A stretch of 37,504 bases of DNA, taken from Oceanisphaera litoralis. GTDB lineage: Bacteria; Pseudomonadota; Gammaproteobacteria; Enterobacterales; Aeromonadaceae. Where the stretch lies: contig NZ_JAFBBE010000028.1 in assembly GCF_016907015.1 (NCBI RefSeq), forward strand, positions 1-37,504. Reading direction: 5' to 3'. Position 1 is the first letter of the stretch; each line of letters opens with the position of its first letter. Position numbers and translations under genes: made by a program. This document shows, in pieces, positions 16,481 through 24,147 of the stretch. The notes beneath the pieces are model-generated. The model was not told the DNA's origin, made no database searches, and saw nothing but the letters and a program-made list of their open reading frames with translations.

Positions 16481-17637
16481 TTGCGCCACATTTAGGGCAG
16501 TCCCACGCTCTGACGGATAGCGGCAGCGACGATAAGGTATGCCCGCAATCCGAGCAACGTTTGGTACTGGGGAACCACGGGTCAATGGCAACCAGTGATC
16601 GCCCCGCCCATGCCGCCTTGTATGCCAACTGGCGCACAAACTCGCCCCATCCAACATCGGCAATGGCTTTACTCAAGGTGGGATTGCGGATCATGTTTTT
16701 CACTTTCAGGGATTCGAGGCAGATCACTTGGTTATCGTTAATCAATCTGCGGGACAACTTGTGTAAGTTGTCTTGTCGGCAATCGGAAATTTTGGCGTGA
16801 AGTTTCGCCACCTTGATTCGGGCCTTGGCGCGGTTGGCGGAGCCGAGCTTCTTCTTGCTCAATCTACGCTGTGCGAGGGCCAGACTGGTGGCATACTTGG
16901 CCGTATGGCGAGGATTGCCGACCCGTTCACCCTGATCAGTGATAAACAGGTCTTTCAGGCCCAGGTCAATGCCGATCATGTTGGGTGTAACCGGCAACTT
17001 GCTGGGCTCGAACTCGCACAGGCAGCTAACAAAGTAGCGGCCTGTCGAGTCTTTGGAAATGGTAAGCGTGCTGGGTTCGCCGGGGAGCGGGCGGCTCCAG
17101 CGAATAGCTAACGGGGCTTTCGATTTGGCCATGTACAGCTGGCCATCGACGTACTTGAACGCCGAGAGGGTCAGCTCTATCGACTGACGGCGCTTTCTGC
17201 TTTTAAAGACGGGGTACTTGGCTCGCCCCTCAAAAAAGTTTTTGAACGCGGTCTGCTGGTGACGCAAGCATTGCTGCAGCGGCACGCTGGATACCTCGGA
17301 CAGAAACGCCAGTTCGGGATCTTGCTTGAGGGCAGTCAGCCGGGTACTGGCCTGAGCGTAACCGATTTTTTCCTGGCATTGATGGAAGGCGTCGGCACGC
17401 CAACGCAGCACCGAGTTATAGACAAAACGCACACACCCGAAGGTTCGGGCCAGCAGCTCAGCCTGTTCGGTGGTGGGGTAAAAGCGATATTTGTAGGCGC
17501 GTTTTGTCATGCGCTTAGTTTAGTAAACCACTGTATAGATAGCCAGTCTAAAGGAGGGACGGGAACAGAGGCGCCTGACGCCGCCGTGCTATCCCTCCCC
17601 GCCCTAAAAGGACGGGATTTCCCGCGCAGTTATTGAC
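16327..17637 (-). mobile_element. Complete IS200/IS605-type element encoding TnpB only (IS1341 type)
   Basis: The element is read on the minus strand. The right end near 16327 has the hairpin CCTCTTCCTTCAGGGAGGGG then AACAGTCAA; TCAA matches the right cleavage site known for IS608. The left end near 17600-17630 has the inverted arms CCCGTCC/GGGCGGG. ATTGAC occurs at both edges (16326-16331 and 17632-17637). There is no tnpA, so mobility would need a transposase in trans. Exact ends are approximate. Confidence 0.82.
16365..17510 (-). CDS. tnpB: RNA-guided nuclease TnpB (IS605 OrfB)
   Basis: The 381-residue TnpB is the ancestor-type Cas12 nuclease of IS200/IS605 elements. The N-terminal helix-turn-helix domain (KRAYKYRFYPTTEQ) leads into a RuvC domain with all three acids present: D182 in GIDLGLK, E266 in CLESLKV and D348 in HDRDINAATN. 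A zinc finger is formed by C319, C322, C338 and C341. The protein looks catalytically intact. It would cut DNA next to a short transposon-adjacent motif under direction of an omega-RNA made from the 3' end of the element, helping to retain copies after excision. Start ATG at 17510. Confidence 0.95.
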   Translation of the reverse strand: MTKRAYKYRFYPTTEQAELLARTFGCVRFVYNSVLRWRADAFHQCQEKIGYAQASTRLTALKQDPELAFLSEVSSVPLQQCLRHQQTAFKNFFEGRAKYPVFKSRKRRQSIELTLSAFKYVDGQLYMAKSKAPLAIRWSRPLPGEPSTLTISKDSTGRYFVSCLCEFEPSKLPVTPNMIGIDLGLKDLFITDQGERVGNPRHTAKYATSLALAQRRLSKKKLGSANRAKARIKVAKLHAKISDCRQDNLHKLSRRLINDNQVICLESLKVKNMIRNPTLSKAIADVGWGEFVRQLAYKAAWAGRSLVAIDPWFPSTKRCSDCGHTLSSLPLSVRAWDCPKCGATHDRDINAATNIKAAGLAVLALGENVRGMGPVSVSCSR

Positions 17638-17651
17638 GTTGTTTATGGGTT

Positions 17652-17674
17652 CGCGCAGCTAAACCAGCGCCTAC
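17652..17674. repeat. REP-like unit, family A (single, inverted)
   Basis: CGCGCAGCTAAACCAGCGCC then TAC is an inverted family A unit. It is only about 15 bases from the left end of the TnpB element. Confidence 0.55.
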
Positions 17675-17791
17675 AGCTAACATCTTGCACAATTTTTAAT
17701 TATTCAGACACATTCCTTATGCTAGGATCCGCGCCGAGCGCACCACCATGTTAAAAAACATAAAATAACAACATCCAATACGGGCCTTATC

Positions 17792-19066
17792 ATGCAATCG
17801 GTATTACTACTGCAAGGACCACTGGGGCCTTTCTTTCAGAACTTTTCGCAGTTTTTGAGTGATCAGGGAATCCGGGTTCATAAAATCAACTTCAATGGCG
17901 GCGATGGCTGCTGGCCCTGCCAGGGCAGCAACGACAACTACACCGGCACCTTGCCCGAATGGCGTCATTTTCTGGATGGCTATATAAAAATTCATTCTAT
18001 AGACACCGTATTCTGCTATAGCGACTGCCGCGAATATCATGCGGTGGCGCGCCACTTTTGCCTGAGCCATAACATTCGTTTTTTTGTATTCGAAGAAGGC
18101 TACCTGCGCCCGCACTACATTACCCTGGAGCAGAACGGCGTAAACGCCCACAGCTCCTGGTATGGCCAGCTCGCCAGCCGGCTGCCGAACAGCAGCACAG
18201 AGCACCCCAAACACCGGTTTGATATCAAACCCAACTTCAAGCGCCGCATTTACTACGCCATGCGCTATTACCTTCAACTGCAACTGGGCCGGCCCCGGTT
18301 CCGGCACTATGTGCACCACCGCCACCGCCCGGCCTGGAAAGAAGGCATCGCCTGGCTAAAAGGCTGGTACACCAAATACAGCCATAGCGCCCGCGATCAA
18401 AGACTGCAACAACAGCTGATAGAACATCACTCCGGTCATATTCACCTGGTGCCCTTGCAGGTAGCCGACGACTTTCAGATTCGTACCCACTCGCCCTTTA
18501 CCGACGTGGCCGACTCCATTCGGCACATAATGGCATCGTTCGCGGCCTGTGCGCCCAAAGGTGACGTACTGCTGTTCAAGCATCACCCCATGGACCGGGG
18601 CTACACCAACTACACCCAACTGATTCAGCAACAGGCGAAAGAGCTGGGCATTGGTGACCGGGTGTTTTACGGCTTTGAATTGTCACTGCCGCATCTTTAC
18701 CACCACTGCAAGGGCGTGGTCACGGTAAACAGTACCGTGGGGCTTTCCGCCCTGTTTCACCATGTGCCCACCATTACCCTGGGCAAGGCGCTGTATGATA
18801 TTCCCGGCCTGACCAGCCAATGCCCACTGGCTACCTTTTGGCGGGCACCACAACCGGTGAATATAACGCTATTCAAGAAATTAAGAACATTTTTACTGCA
18901 AAAAACCCAACTGAACGGCAGTTTTTACTGCGAGCCGGAAAAAACCTGCCAATATATCTGGCAGCAGCTGCAAGCGCTTTTGCAACCATCCGCCTCGCCG
19001 CAACACGAGGTAATCACTCTGCCAAAACCGGAGCAAAATACCCAGCGTACTCGCAACGTGGCATGA
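17792..19066 (+). CDS. kpsS: Capsule polysaccharide export/Kdo-linker protein KpsS
   Basis: The 424-residue cytoplasmic, membrane-peripheral protein is of the capsule synthesis family (PF05159 type). In group 2 capsule systems KpsS adds the first beta-Kdo to lyso-phosphatidylglycerol, and KpsC then extends the poly-Kdo linker. Typical segments are LLLQGPLGPFF, FVFEEGYLRPHYITLE, PLQVADDFQIRTHS, LFKHHPMDRGY and GVVTVNSTVGLSALFH. It is longer than E. coli KpsS (389). The ribosome site is weak. No KpsC is present in the window. It is separated from the main capsule run by a 595-base leader holding the ops element, so it may be a separate transcript. Confidence 0.9.
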   Translation: MQSVLLLQGPLGPFFQNFSQFLSDQGIRVHKINFNGGDGCWPCQGSNDNYTGTLPEWRHFLDGYIKIHSIDTVFCYSDCREYHAVARHFCLSHNIRFFVFEEGYLRPHYITLEQNGVNAHSSWYGQLASRLPNSSTEHPKHRFDIKPNFKRRIYYAMRYYLQLQLGRPRFRHYVHHRHRPAWKEGIAWLKGWYTKYSHSARDQRLQQQLIEHHSGHIHLVPLQVADDFQIRTHSPFTDVADSIRHIMASFAACAPKGDVLLFKHHPMDRGYTNYTQLIQQQAKELGIGDRVFYGFELSLPHLYHHCKGVVTVNSTVGLSALFHHVPTITLGKALYDIPGLTSQCPLATFWRAPQPVNITLFKKLRTFLLQKTQLNGSFYCEPEKTCQYIWQQLQALLQPSASPQHEVITLPKPEQNTQRTRNVA

Positions 19067-19068
19067 AA

Positions 19069-19089
19069 GAGCGGGCAGCTTGCCCGCTC
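19069..19089 (+). terminator. Hairpin after kpsS, possible terminator
   Basis: A perfect 9-bp stem GAGCGGGCA/TGCCCGCTC with a three-base loop lies three bases after the kpsS stop. No T tract follows, so it may act as a weak terminator or a 3' RNA stabiliser. Confidence 0.4.
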
Positions 19090-19229
19090 AACCCCACAAA
19101 AACACCACCAGTATTGAATTTTCCCCTGCATCCACCTGCTTTCATCTAACCGTCATCATCTTCATCTACCCTGCGACGACCAATAATCACGCACTTAATT
19201 GACATTCTCTCGAAATGGTCTACGAGCGG

Positions 19230-19238
19230 TGCTATTAT
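19230..19238 (+). promoter_or_regulatory. Candidate extended -10 promoter of the capsule leader
   Basis: TGCTATTAT is an extended -10 element about 65-75 bases before the JUMPStart core. No good -35 is seen at normal spacing; a TTGACA at 19199-19204 is too far away. Confidence 0.35.
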
Positions 19239-19302
19239 TTGCCGATTTTAAAATTGAACGCCTTGCAATTTGCAACTGCGTTTTACATGGAGCGAGTGAA
19301 AC

Positions 19303-19342
19303 CAGCAGATTAGGGGCTGTAACCTAAGGGCGGTAGCGTACC
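19303..19342 (+). promoter_or_regulatory. JUMPStart sequence with ops element (RfaH recruitment site)
   Basis: The core GGGCGGTAGCGTACC at 19328-19342 matches the ops consensus GGCGGTAGCGTG, and the preceding GGGGCTGTAACCTAA resembles the conserved upstream half of JUMPStart. In the non-template strand ops pauses RNA polymerase and loads RfaH, which suppresses termination through long surface-polysaccharide operons. Its place in an untranslated leader ahead of the kps run is exactly as expected. Confidence 0.88.
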
Positions 19343-19424
19343 TTTTTAACAGCAAAACACTGTCTTGAAAGTCAGAAAACCCGCTTTCTCCCATCTTTTG
19401 CTATTCCCTTCCCTGAAGATCTCG

Positions 19425-19608
19425 TAAGTAATCTTGCGTAACAGGTGTGGCTGCAAGGGTTGGTTTGCCTTTATCGTCACCCTCGCGAAGGCGGGGGTCC
19501 AGTGTCTTTACAGGTGAACCGCAGTCTGAAAATTCTGCGCTACAGGCCCTGGATTCCCACCTTCGTGGGAATGACGACTGAACCACTCCTGTTATGCGGT
19601 ATTACTTA
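19425..19608. mobile_element. 184-bp MITE-like element, copy 2
   Basis: The same unit as 7200-7383, with cleaner ends: TAAGTAAT at the left and ATTACTTA at the right as perfect inverted termini. It is inserted 83 bases after the ops core and 53 bases before the first capsule-operon gene, so every capsule transcript must pass through its hairpin-rich interior. Confidence 0.85.
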
Positions 19609-19661
19609 GAGCTTCATTTTATCTCTTTACTCGCCCCAAAACCGAAAGAGCGCACTATTCC

Positions 19662-20015
19662 ATGCAGTTATCCAGCAAAAAATTACTCCTTCCCCTGGTG
19701 GTACTGAGCATCATGACCGTTAGCGGCTGCGCCGGCCGGCAACAGGACATTGCGGCCGGGCAGCATACGGGCCATAAAGAGCTAAACCAGTATCTGAACA
19801 GCAGTACTGGCGGCGCCACCGTGCTGACCAACAGCCCTTGGGGTGCCAATGTGCAGATAATGGCCGGGCAGCCCTATTTTGCCGCCAGCGGCCGCAGCTG
19901 CCGCCAACTGCAGGTGACCCCGGCCAGCGGTACCAGCAAACAACACATCGCCTGCCAGAACAAAACCGGCAACTGGGCCATCACCCGGCCGGTAACCCAA
20001 CTACTAACCCCATAG
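19662..20015 (+). CDS. Small predicted lipoprotein, first gene after the ops leader
   Basis: The 117-residue product has a lipoprotein signal peptide: KKLLLPLVVLSIM, then TVSGC with the lipidated cysteine at C23. The mature part contains a compact motif (PYFAASGRSCRQLQV ... IACQNKTGNWAITRPV) with two further cysteines that could pair. Gly at +2 after Cys favours outer-membrane sorting. I do not recognise a named family, though small lipoproteins with similar YFAASGR-C motifs occur near polysaccharide export genes. Its place just ahead of kpsD suggests a role in capsule export or surface retention. A repeat-rich gap of nearly 700 bases separates it from kpsD. Confidence 0.75.
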   Translation: MQLSSKKLLLPLVVLSIMTVSGCAGRQQDIAAGQHTGHKELNQYLNSSTGGATVLTNSPWGANVQIMAGQPYFAASGRSCRQLQVTPASGTSKQHIACQNKTGNWAITRPVTQLLTP

Positions 20016-20023
20016 CCTGGCCT

Positions 20024-20168
20024 GTAGGCGCTGCTTTAGCTGCGCTAACCAGCAAAAAAACGCCATATCTGCAGAAGCGGCATCGTCTGCTCCGGCAGCT
20101 AAAGCGCCGGCTACAAAAACACAACACCGATATCTGGCTAATCTGTAGGCGCCGCTTCAGCTGGCGCA
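20024..20168. repeat. REP-like family A pair plus a single unit
   Basis: An inverted pair spans 20024-20114 (GTAGGCGCTGCTTTAGCTGC ... AAAGCGCCGGCTAC). A single unit follows at 20144-20168 (GTAGGCGCCGCTTCAGCTGG). Confidence 0.75.
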
Positions 20169-20198
20169 AACCAACAAACAACCCCATAGCTGCAGAGC

Positions 20199-20403
20199 GT
20201 AGGTTGCGGACGAGGTACGAGCCCCAACATTTCAGCAGTCGGTATGAACGTTGGGATTCGCTTCGCTCATCGCCAACCTACGGCACGAAAAAACCACAGC
20301 ACCGATATCAGGATTGGGCTGTAGGTTGTTAATGAGCACAGCGAATTCCAACATGAAGCTGCCTGTTGAACGTTGGGATTCGCTTCGCTCATCACCAACC
20401 TAC
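20199..20403. repeat. Two REP-like inverted units, family C (GTAGGTTG)
   Basis: Copies at 20199-20281 and 20331-20403 each start with GTAGGTTG and end with CACCAACCTAC or CGCCAACCTAC. They share the arm AACGTTGGGATTCGCTTCGC. They are separated by a common ACCACAGCACCGATAT spacer that also follows the second copy. Confidence 0.75.
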
Positions 20404-20442
20404 GGCACGACAAAACCACAGCACCGATATGTCTGGCTAATC

Positions 20443-20562
20443 TGTAGGCGCTGCTTCAGCTGCGCGGTTTGTTTTTTGACGAAACACTGCGCGTTACCAG
20501 CCAGCTGAAGCAGGCTTCTACAGGGGTTCGTGATTTCTTGTAGCTGCCGCTTCAGCTGGCAG
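20443..20562. repeat. REP-like family A pair plus a single unit
   Basis: A pair at 20443-20521 (GTAGGCGCTGCTTCAGCTGC ... AGCTGAAGCAGGCTTCTAC) and a single unit at 20540-20562 (GTAGCTGCCGCTTCAGCTGG). Together with the two preceding entries they fill most of the 697-base gap between the lipoprotein gene and kpsD; no gene is seen there. Confidence 0.75.
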
Positions 20563-20712
20563 TCCGTGTACAACACGGCAAACCAACAGACAACACCAAA
20601 CGCACAGGCAGAGCTCAGCCCCCACAGCCACACTGTTTGTCTTTAACTTAAAGCTGACAGCTTACGGCTTACAGCTGCCCGCTAAATATTTCGCAGATTC
20701 CGAGAACAAGTC

Positions 20713-22422
20713 ATGTCCTTAAAAAAACTCGCCCTACCTTTCGGCCTGCTCGCACTGTTAGCGGGCCAGGCCCCAGCCCAGGCCCAACTGATTGGCGCCA
20801 GTGCCGGCGCACTGCCGGCCGAGCAACAAAGCCGCTTCAGCGCCCCGTCCGAAGCCGACGCTGCCGCCCAAAACAGCAACACTCAATGGCAACAAAACCG
20901 CTACGGCACGCCCGGCAACACCCAGTCCACCGCCACCGACTACCCCAGCTTTGGCAGCCACCTGTTCAGCGGCGGCTTTCGCGGCGTGCGCGCCGATGGC
21001 CTTAACCCCGACTACGTGATCACCCCCGGCGACCAGGTGACCCTGCGGGTATGGGGCGCAATAGACATAGACCGCGTATTACCGGTAGATGCCCAGGGCA
21101 ATATTTTTATCCCCGGTGTGGGCCCCATCAAGGTGCAAGGCATAAAACACAGCCAGCTGGATGCTCGAGTACGCGCGGCGGTGAACTCCATTTATTCCAA
21201 CAACGTGCAGGTGTACACCAACCTGCAGGGCGTGCAGCCGGTATCCGTATTCGTTACCGGCTATGTGCAAAGCCCGGGCCGTTTTGCCGGTACGCCAAAC
21301 GACTCGCTATTGTACTTTCTGGATCAGGCCGGCGGCATAGATGACGCCACCGGCAGCTATCGCCAGATAAAAGTGATCCGCAACGGCCGCTCTCTGGCCA
21401 CCGCCGATTTGTACGACTTTTTAATAGACGGCACCCTGCCCCGACCGCAATTTAAAGACGGCGACACCATAGTGGTGGCCGAGCGTGGCCCCACAGTGAC
21501 CGTAGAAGGTGACGTGGCCCGCGCCTATCGTTACGAACTGACTCCCGGCGCCATGACCGGCCGCGACCTACAACAACTGGCCCGGTTAAAGTCCAACGTG
21601 ACCCATGTGCTGCTGCGCGGTGCCCGCAATGCCGGCCCCATCTCCCGTTATGTGGCACTCAACGAATTCGGCCAGCAAACGCTTAACAGTGGCGATCAGG
21701 TGGTGTTCAGCAGCGACATGCGCGACAACACCATAGTGGTGCAGCTGGAGGGCAGCTATTACGGCCCTTCACGTTTTGCCCTGCCGCGCGATGCCCGCCT
21801 GCACGAGTTACTGAATGCCATAGCCGTGCCGCAAACCATGACAGACACCAGCAGCATTTCGCTCAAGCGCGTCAGCGTGGCCGAGCGCCAACAACAGGCA
21901 CTAAGCGAAAGCCTGGCCCGGCTGGAAACTACCTACCTGGGCGCCTCTTCTTCTACTCCACAAGAAGCAGAAATTCGCGTGCGCGAAGCCGAGCTGATCA
22001 CCCAGTTTATTGAGCGCGCCCGCCAGGTTGAACCCAACGGCCGCCTGGTGCTGGCCAACAATGGCCACATCAGTGACATTCGCCTGCAGGATGGCGACAT
22101 TATTACTATTCCCGAAAAATCCGATTCACTGTTGATCAGTGGTGAAGTGCTGGTGCCGCAGTCGGTGGTGTTCAACGCCAACCGCAGTGCCAAAGACTAC
22201 ATACAAGGCGCCGGTGGCTTTACCGACCAGGCCAATACCAGCCGTATTCTGGTGGTGCGCCAAAACGGCGAAGTGCGAGACGCAGACGACGTAACCCTGC
22301 GCCCGGGTGATGAAATTCTGGTATTACCCCAGGCACCCACCAAAAACCTGCAGCTGGCCAGCACGCTCACCCAGATTCTTTACCAGATTGCCATTGCCGC
22401 CAAAGTAGCGATCGATATTTAA
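20713..22422 (+). CDS. kpsD: Polysaccharide export outer-membrane-type protein KpsD
   Basis: The 569-residue periplasmic/outer-membrane polysaccharide export (OPX) protein forms the outer part of the KpsE-KpsD conduit for group 2-type capsule. The signal peptide is MSLKKLALPFGLLALLAGQAPAQA with probable cleavage before Q25. It is followed by the OPX polysaccharide-export motif DYVITPGDQVTLRVWG (about residues 98-113). SLBB-type beta-grasp repeats follow (VFVTGYVQSPGRF, VTVEGDVARAYRYELTPGAM, VVQLEGSYYGPSRFALPRDARL, LLISGEVLVPQSV). Length is close to E. coli KpsD (558). No lipobox is present. Its stop overlaps the kpsM start (TAATG). Confidence 0.93.
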   Translation: MSLKKLALPFGLLALLAGQAPAQAQLIGASAGALPAEQQSRFSAPSEADAAAQNSNTQWQQNRYGTPGNTQSTATDYPSFGSHLFSGGFRGVRADGLNPDYVITPGDQVTLRVWGAIDIDRVLPVDAQGNIFIPGVGPIKVQGIKHSQLDARVRAAVNSIYSNNVQVYTNLQGVQPVSVFVTGYVQSPGRFAGTPNDSLLYFLDQAGGIDDATGSYRQIKVIRNGRSLATADLYDFLIDGTLPRPQFKDGDTIVVAERGPTVTVEGDVARAYRYELTPGAMTGRDLQQLARLKSNVTHVLLRGARNAGPISRYVALNEFGQQTLNSGDQVVFSSDMRDNTIVVQLEGSYYGPSRFALPRDARLHELLNAIAVPQTMTDTSSISLKRVSVAERQQQALSESLARLETTYLGASSSTPQEAEIRVREAELITQFIERARQVEPNGRLVLANNGHISDIRLQDGDIITIPEKSDSLLISGEVLVPQSVVFNANRSAKDYIQGAGGFTDQANTSRILVVRQNGEVRDADDVTLRPGDEILVLPQAPTKNLQLASTLTQILYQIAIAAKVAIDI

Positions 22423-23219
22423 TGAGCAGCTTACAAACACGTACCCCGTGGCAGGTAACCCGCAGCGTGTGGTTTGCCATGTTTATGCGCGAGGCGGTAA
22501 GCCGCACCATGGCCAATCGCATGGGCTGGTTTTGGATGATTGCCGAGCCGGTTGCGTTTGTTACCATCATGATCTTGATACGTACCCAGCTTAGGGGAGC
22601 GAGCCGGCTGATAATTAATGCCGAATTTATTCCCTGGATGATCACCGGCATGATGGGCTTTTTTTTAGTACGCGAAGGCCTGACCCGCAGCCAGGGAGCC
22701 ATTAGCTCGGCACAAGCCCTGTTTGCCTATCGCCAGGTTCAGCCAGTAGATACGGTGTTGGTGCGTACCTATATGGATGGCATGCTACGTACTGTGGTAC
22801 TGGTGCTGTTTATCTTAGGGGGCCTTGGTTTGGGTATGCATTTGTTCCCAGACAACGTGATAAAAGCGCTGTTTAGCTGGATTGCTTTATGGGCATTAGG
22901 TTTGGGCTTGGCACTGATTATTTCTGTTTGCGTAAAGTTAATTCCTGAAACTGGCAAAATCATCAGCATGCTGAGTATGCCGTTAATGATTATCAGCGGG
23001 GTCATATTGCCGTTGAATAGTCTGCCTCATAATATTCTTGAATACTTAATGCTCAACCCCATAGTGCATGGCCTTGAACTATTACGTTTAAGATTTTTTG
23101 AAAACTACCACGTGGTCAGTGGCACCAGCATCACTTATTTGTGGCTGTGGATTTTAGGGCTTAATGCTCTGGGGCTGTTGATGCACTTGCGTTATAAAGA
23201 ACGGTTAAAAGCAAAATGA
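22422..23219 (+). CDS. kpsM: Capsule ABC exporter permease KpsM
   Basis: The 265-residue integral inner-membrane protein of the ABC-2 type has six predicted helices and pairs with KpsT to export the lipid-linked capsule polymer. Conserved features are the N-terminal amphipathic segment FAMFMREAVSRTMANRMGWFW, which begins the protein after a short polar stretch (given here as FAMFMREAV and NRMGWFW), the helix LRTVVLVLFILGGLGLG, and MPLMIISGVILPLNSLP late in the protein. Both ends overlap neighbours: the start uses the last A of the kpsD stop, and the stop overlaps the kpsT ATG (ATGA). kpsDMT is thus a tightly coupled block. Confidence 0.93.
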   Translation: MSSLQTRTPWQVTRSVWFAMFMREAVSRTMANRMGWFWMIAEPVAFVTIMILIRTQLRGASRLIINAEFIPWMITGMMGFFLVREGLTRSQGAISSAQALFAYRQVQPVDTVLVRTYMDGMLRTVVLVLFILGGLGLGMHLFPDNVIKALFSWIALWALGLGLALIISVCVKLIPETGKIISMLSMPLMIISGVILPLNSLPHNILEYLMLNPIVHGLELLRLRFFENYHVVSGTSITYLWLWILGLNALGLLMHLRYKERLKAK

Positions 23220-23884
23220 TTAAAATTAACAACCTTCATAAACGCTATAACAATCGTGACGGTCGTGAGGCCCCCTGGGTGTTAAAAGGCATCAACCTGA
23301 CAATACCAAAAGGCGTTAGTGTCGGCCTGGTCGGCCGCAACGGGGCCGGCAAAAGCACCTTGCTAAAACTGATTGCCGGCATGGACAGCCCAGAACGCGG
23401 CAGTGTGGAGCGTTATTGTCGGGTATCCTGGCCTATTGGCCTTTCCGGTGGCTTTCAAAGCTCGATGACCGGGCGGCAAAACGTCAAGTTTGTGGCTCGG
23501 GTACAAGGCGGTGGCCTAAACGTACAACGCATTATCGATGCTGTAGAGGATTTTGCCGAGCTGGGCAATGCTTTCGATCGCCCCATTAATACCTATTCAT
23601 CGGGAATGCGTTCGCGCCTTAATTTTGGCTTGTCTCTGGCATTTGATTTTGATGTGTATCTTTCTGACGAAGCCACTGCCGTAGGTGACCGTGCGTTTAA
23701 AGAAAAAGCGGCAAAGGCATTTAAAGACAAGGTAGGCCAATCCAGCCTGATTATGGTGTCGCATTCCGAAGGCATACTTAAAGAACTCTGCCAGGCCGGT
23801 ATTTACCTAAAAAATGGTAAAGCTCACTGGTACGACGACATCAACGACGCCATAGCCGCCTACCACCAGGAAACAAAGCCGTAA
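23216..23884 (+). CDS. kpsT: Capsule ABC exporter ATPase KpsT
   Basis: The 222-residue cytoplasmic nucleotide-binding subunit drives capsule export with KpsM. Walker A is GRNGAGKST at residues 40-48. The signature is the KpsT-type YSSGMRSRL instead of classical LSGGQ, Walker B is VYLSDEATAVGD, and the switch histidine is in VSHSE. Length matches E. coli KpsT (about 219) with no C-terminal carbohydrate-binding domain, as expected for group 2 capsule rather than Wzt-type O-antigen export. The start overlaps kpsM by four bases. Confidence 0.95.
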   Translation: MIKINNLHKRYNNRDGREAPWVLKGINLTIPKGVSVGLVGRNGAGKSTLLKLIAGMDSPERGSVERYCRVSWPIGLSGGFQSSMTGRQNVKFVARVQGGGLNVQRIIDAVEDFAELGNAFDRPINTYSSGMRSRLNFGLSLAFDFDVYLSDEATAVGDRAFKEKAAKAFKDKVGQSSLIMVSHSEGILKELCQAGIYLKNGKAHWYDDINDAIAAYHQETKP

Positions 23885-23903
23885 CACCCATAACTGGCTG
23901 GAC

Positions 23904-24107
23904 TATAGGCGCCGCTTTAGCTGGCGCAAACCAACAAACTGCGTTGTACCTGATAATTCGGCACCGTCTGCCCCGGCAGCTAAAGCGCCGGCTACAAAAT
24001 CCGCCGGTTTCTGCCGTGTTTCTGTAGCTGCCGCTTTAGCTGGCAGTCCCTGCGAAGCAGGGATTCTGTTTATACGGCGCAATGCCCGATAACCCGGCAC
24101 CGGCTAC
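23904..24107. repeat. Two REP-like inverted pairs, family A
   Basis: Pairs at about 23904-23995 (ATAGGCGCCGCTTTAGCTGG ... AGCTAAAGCGCCGGCTAC) and 24024-24107 (GTAGCTGCCGCTTTAGCTGG ... CCGGCACCGGCTAC) sit inside the capsule run, between kpsT and kpsE. Confidence 0.7.
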
Positions 24108-24147
24108 AAAAACCGTAAATTTTTTCGAACCCAATATTTGAGTAACC

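Noticed and set aside
19199-19238. TTGACA/TATTAT as a standard promoter pair
   Set aside because: The spacing is 28 bases, too long for sigma-70; only the extended -10 was kept at low confidence.
19838-20332. ORF of 164 codons through the lipoprotein 3' end and repeat gap
   Set aside because: It runs through REP palindromes and overlaps the lipoprotein gene in another frame; the composition is not protein-like.
20199-20403. Possible CRISPR array because of repeated units and spacers
   Set aside because: Only two units, each itself an inverted repeat with a GTAG head, and the spacers are shared rather than unique.
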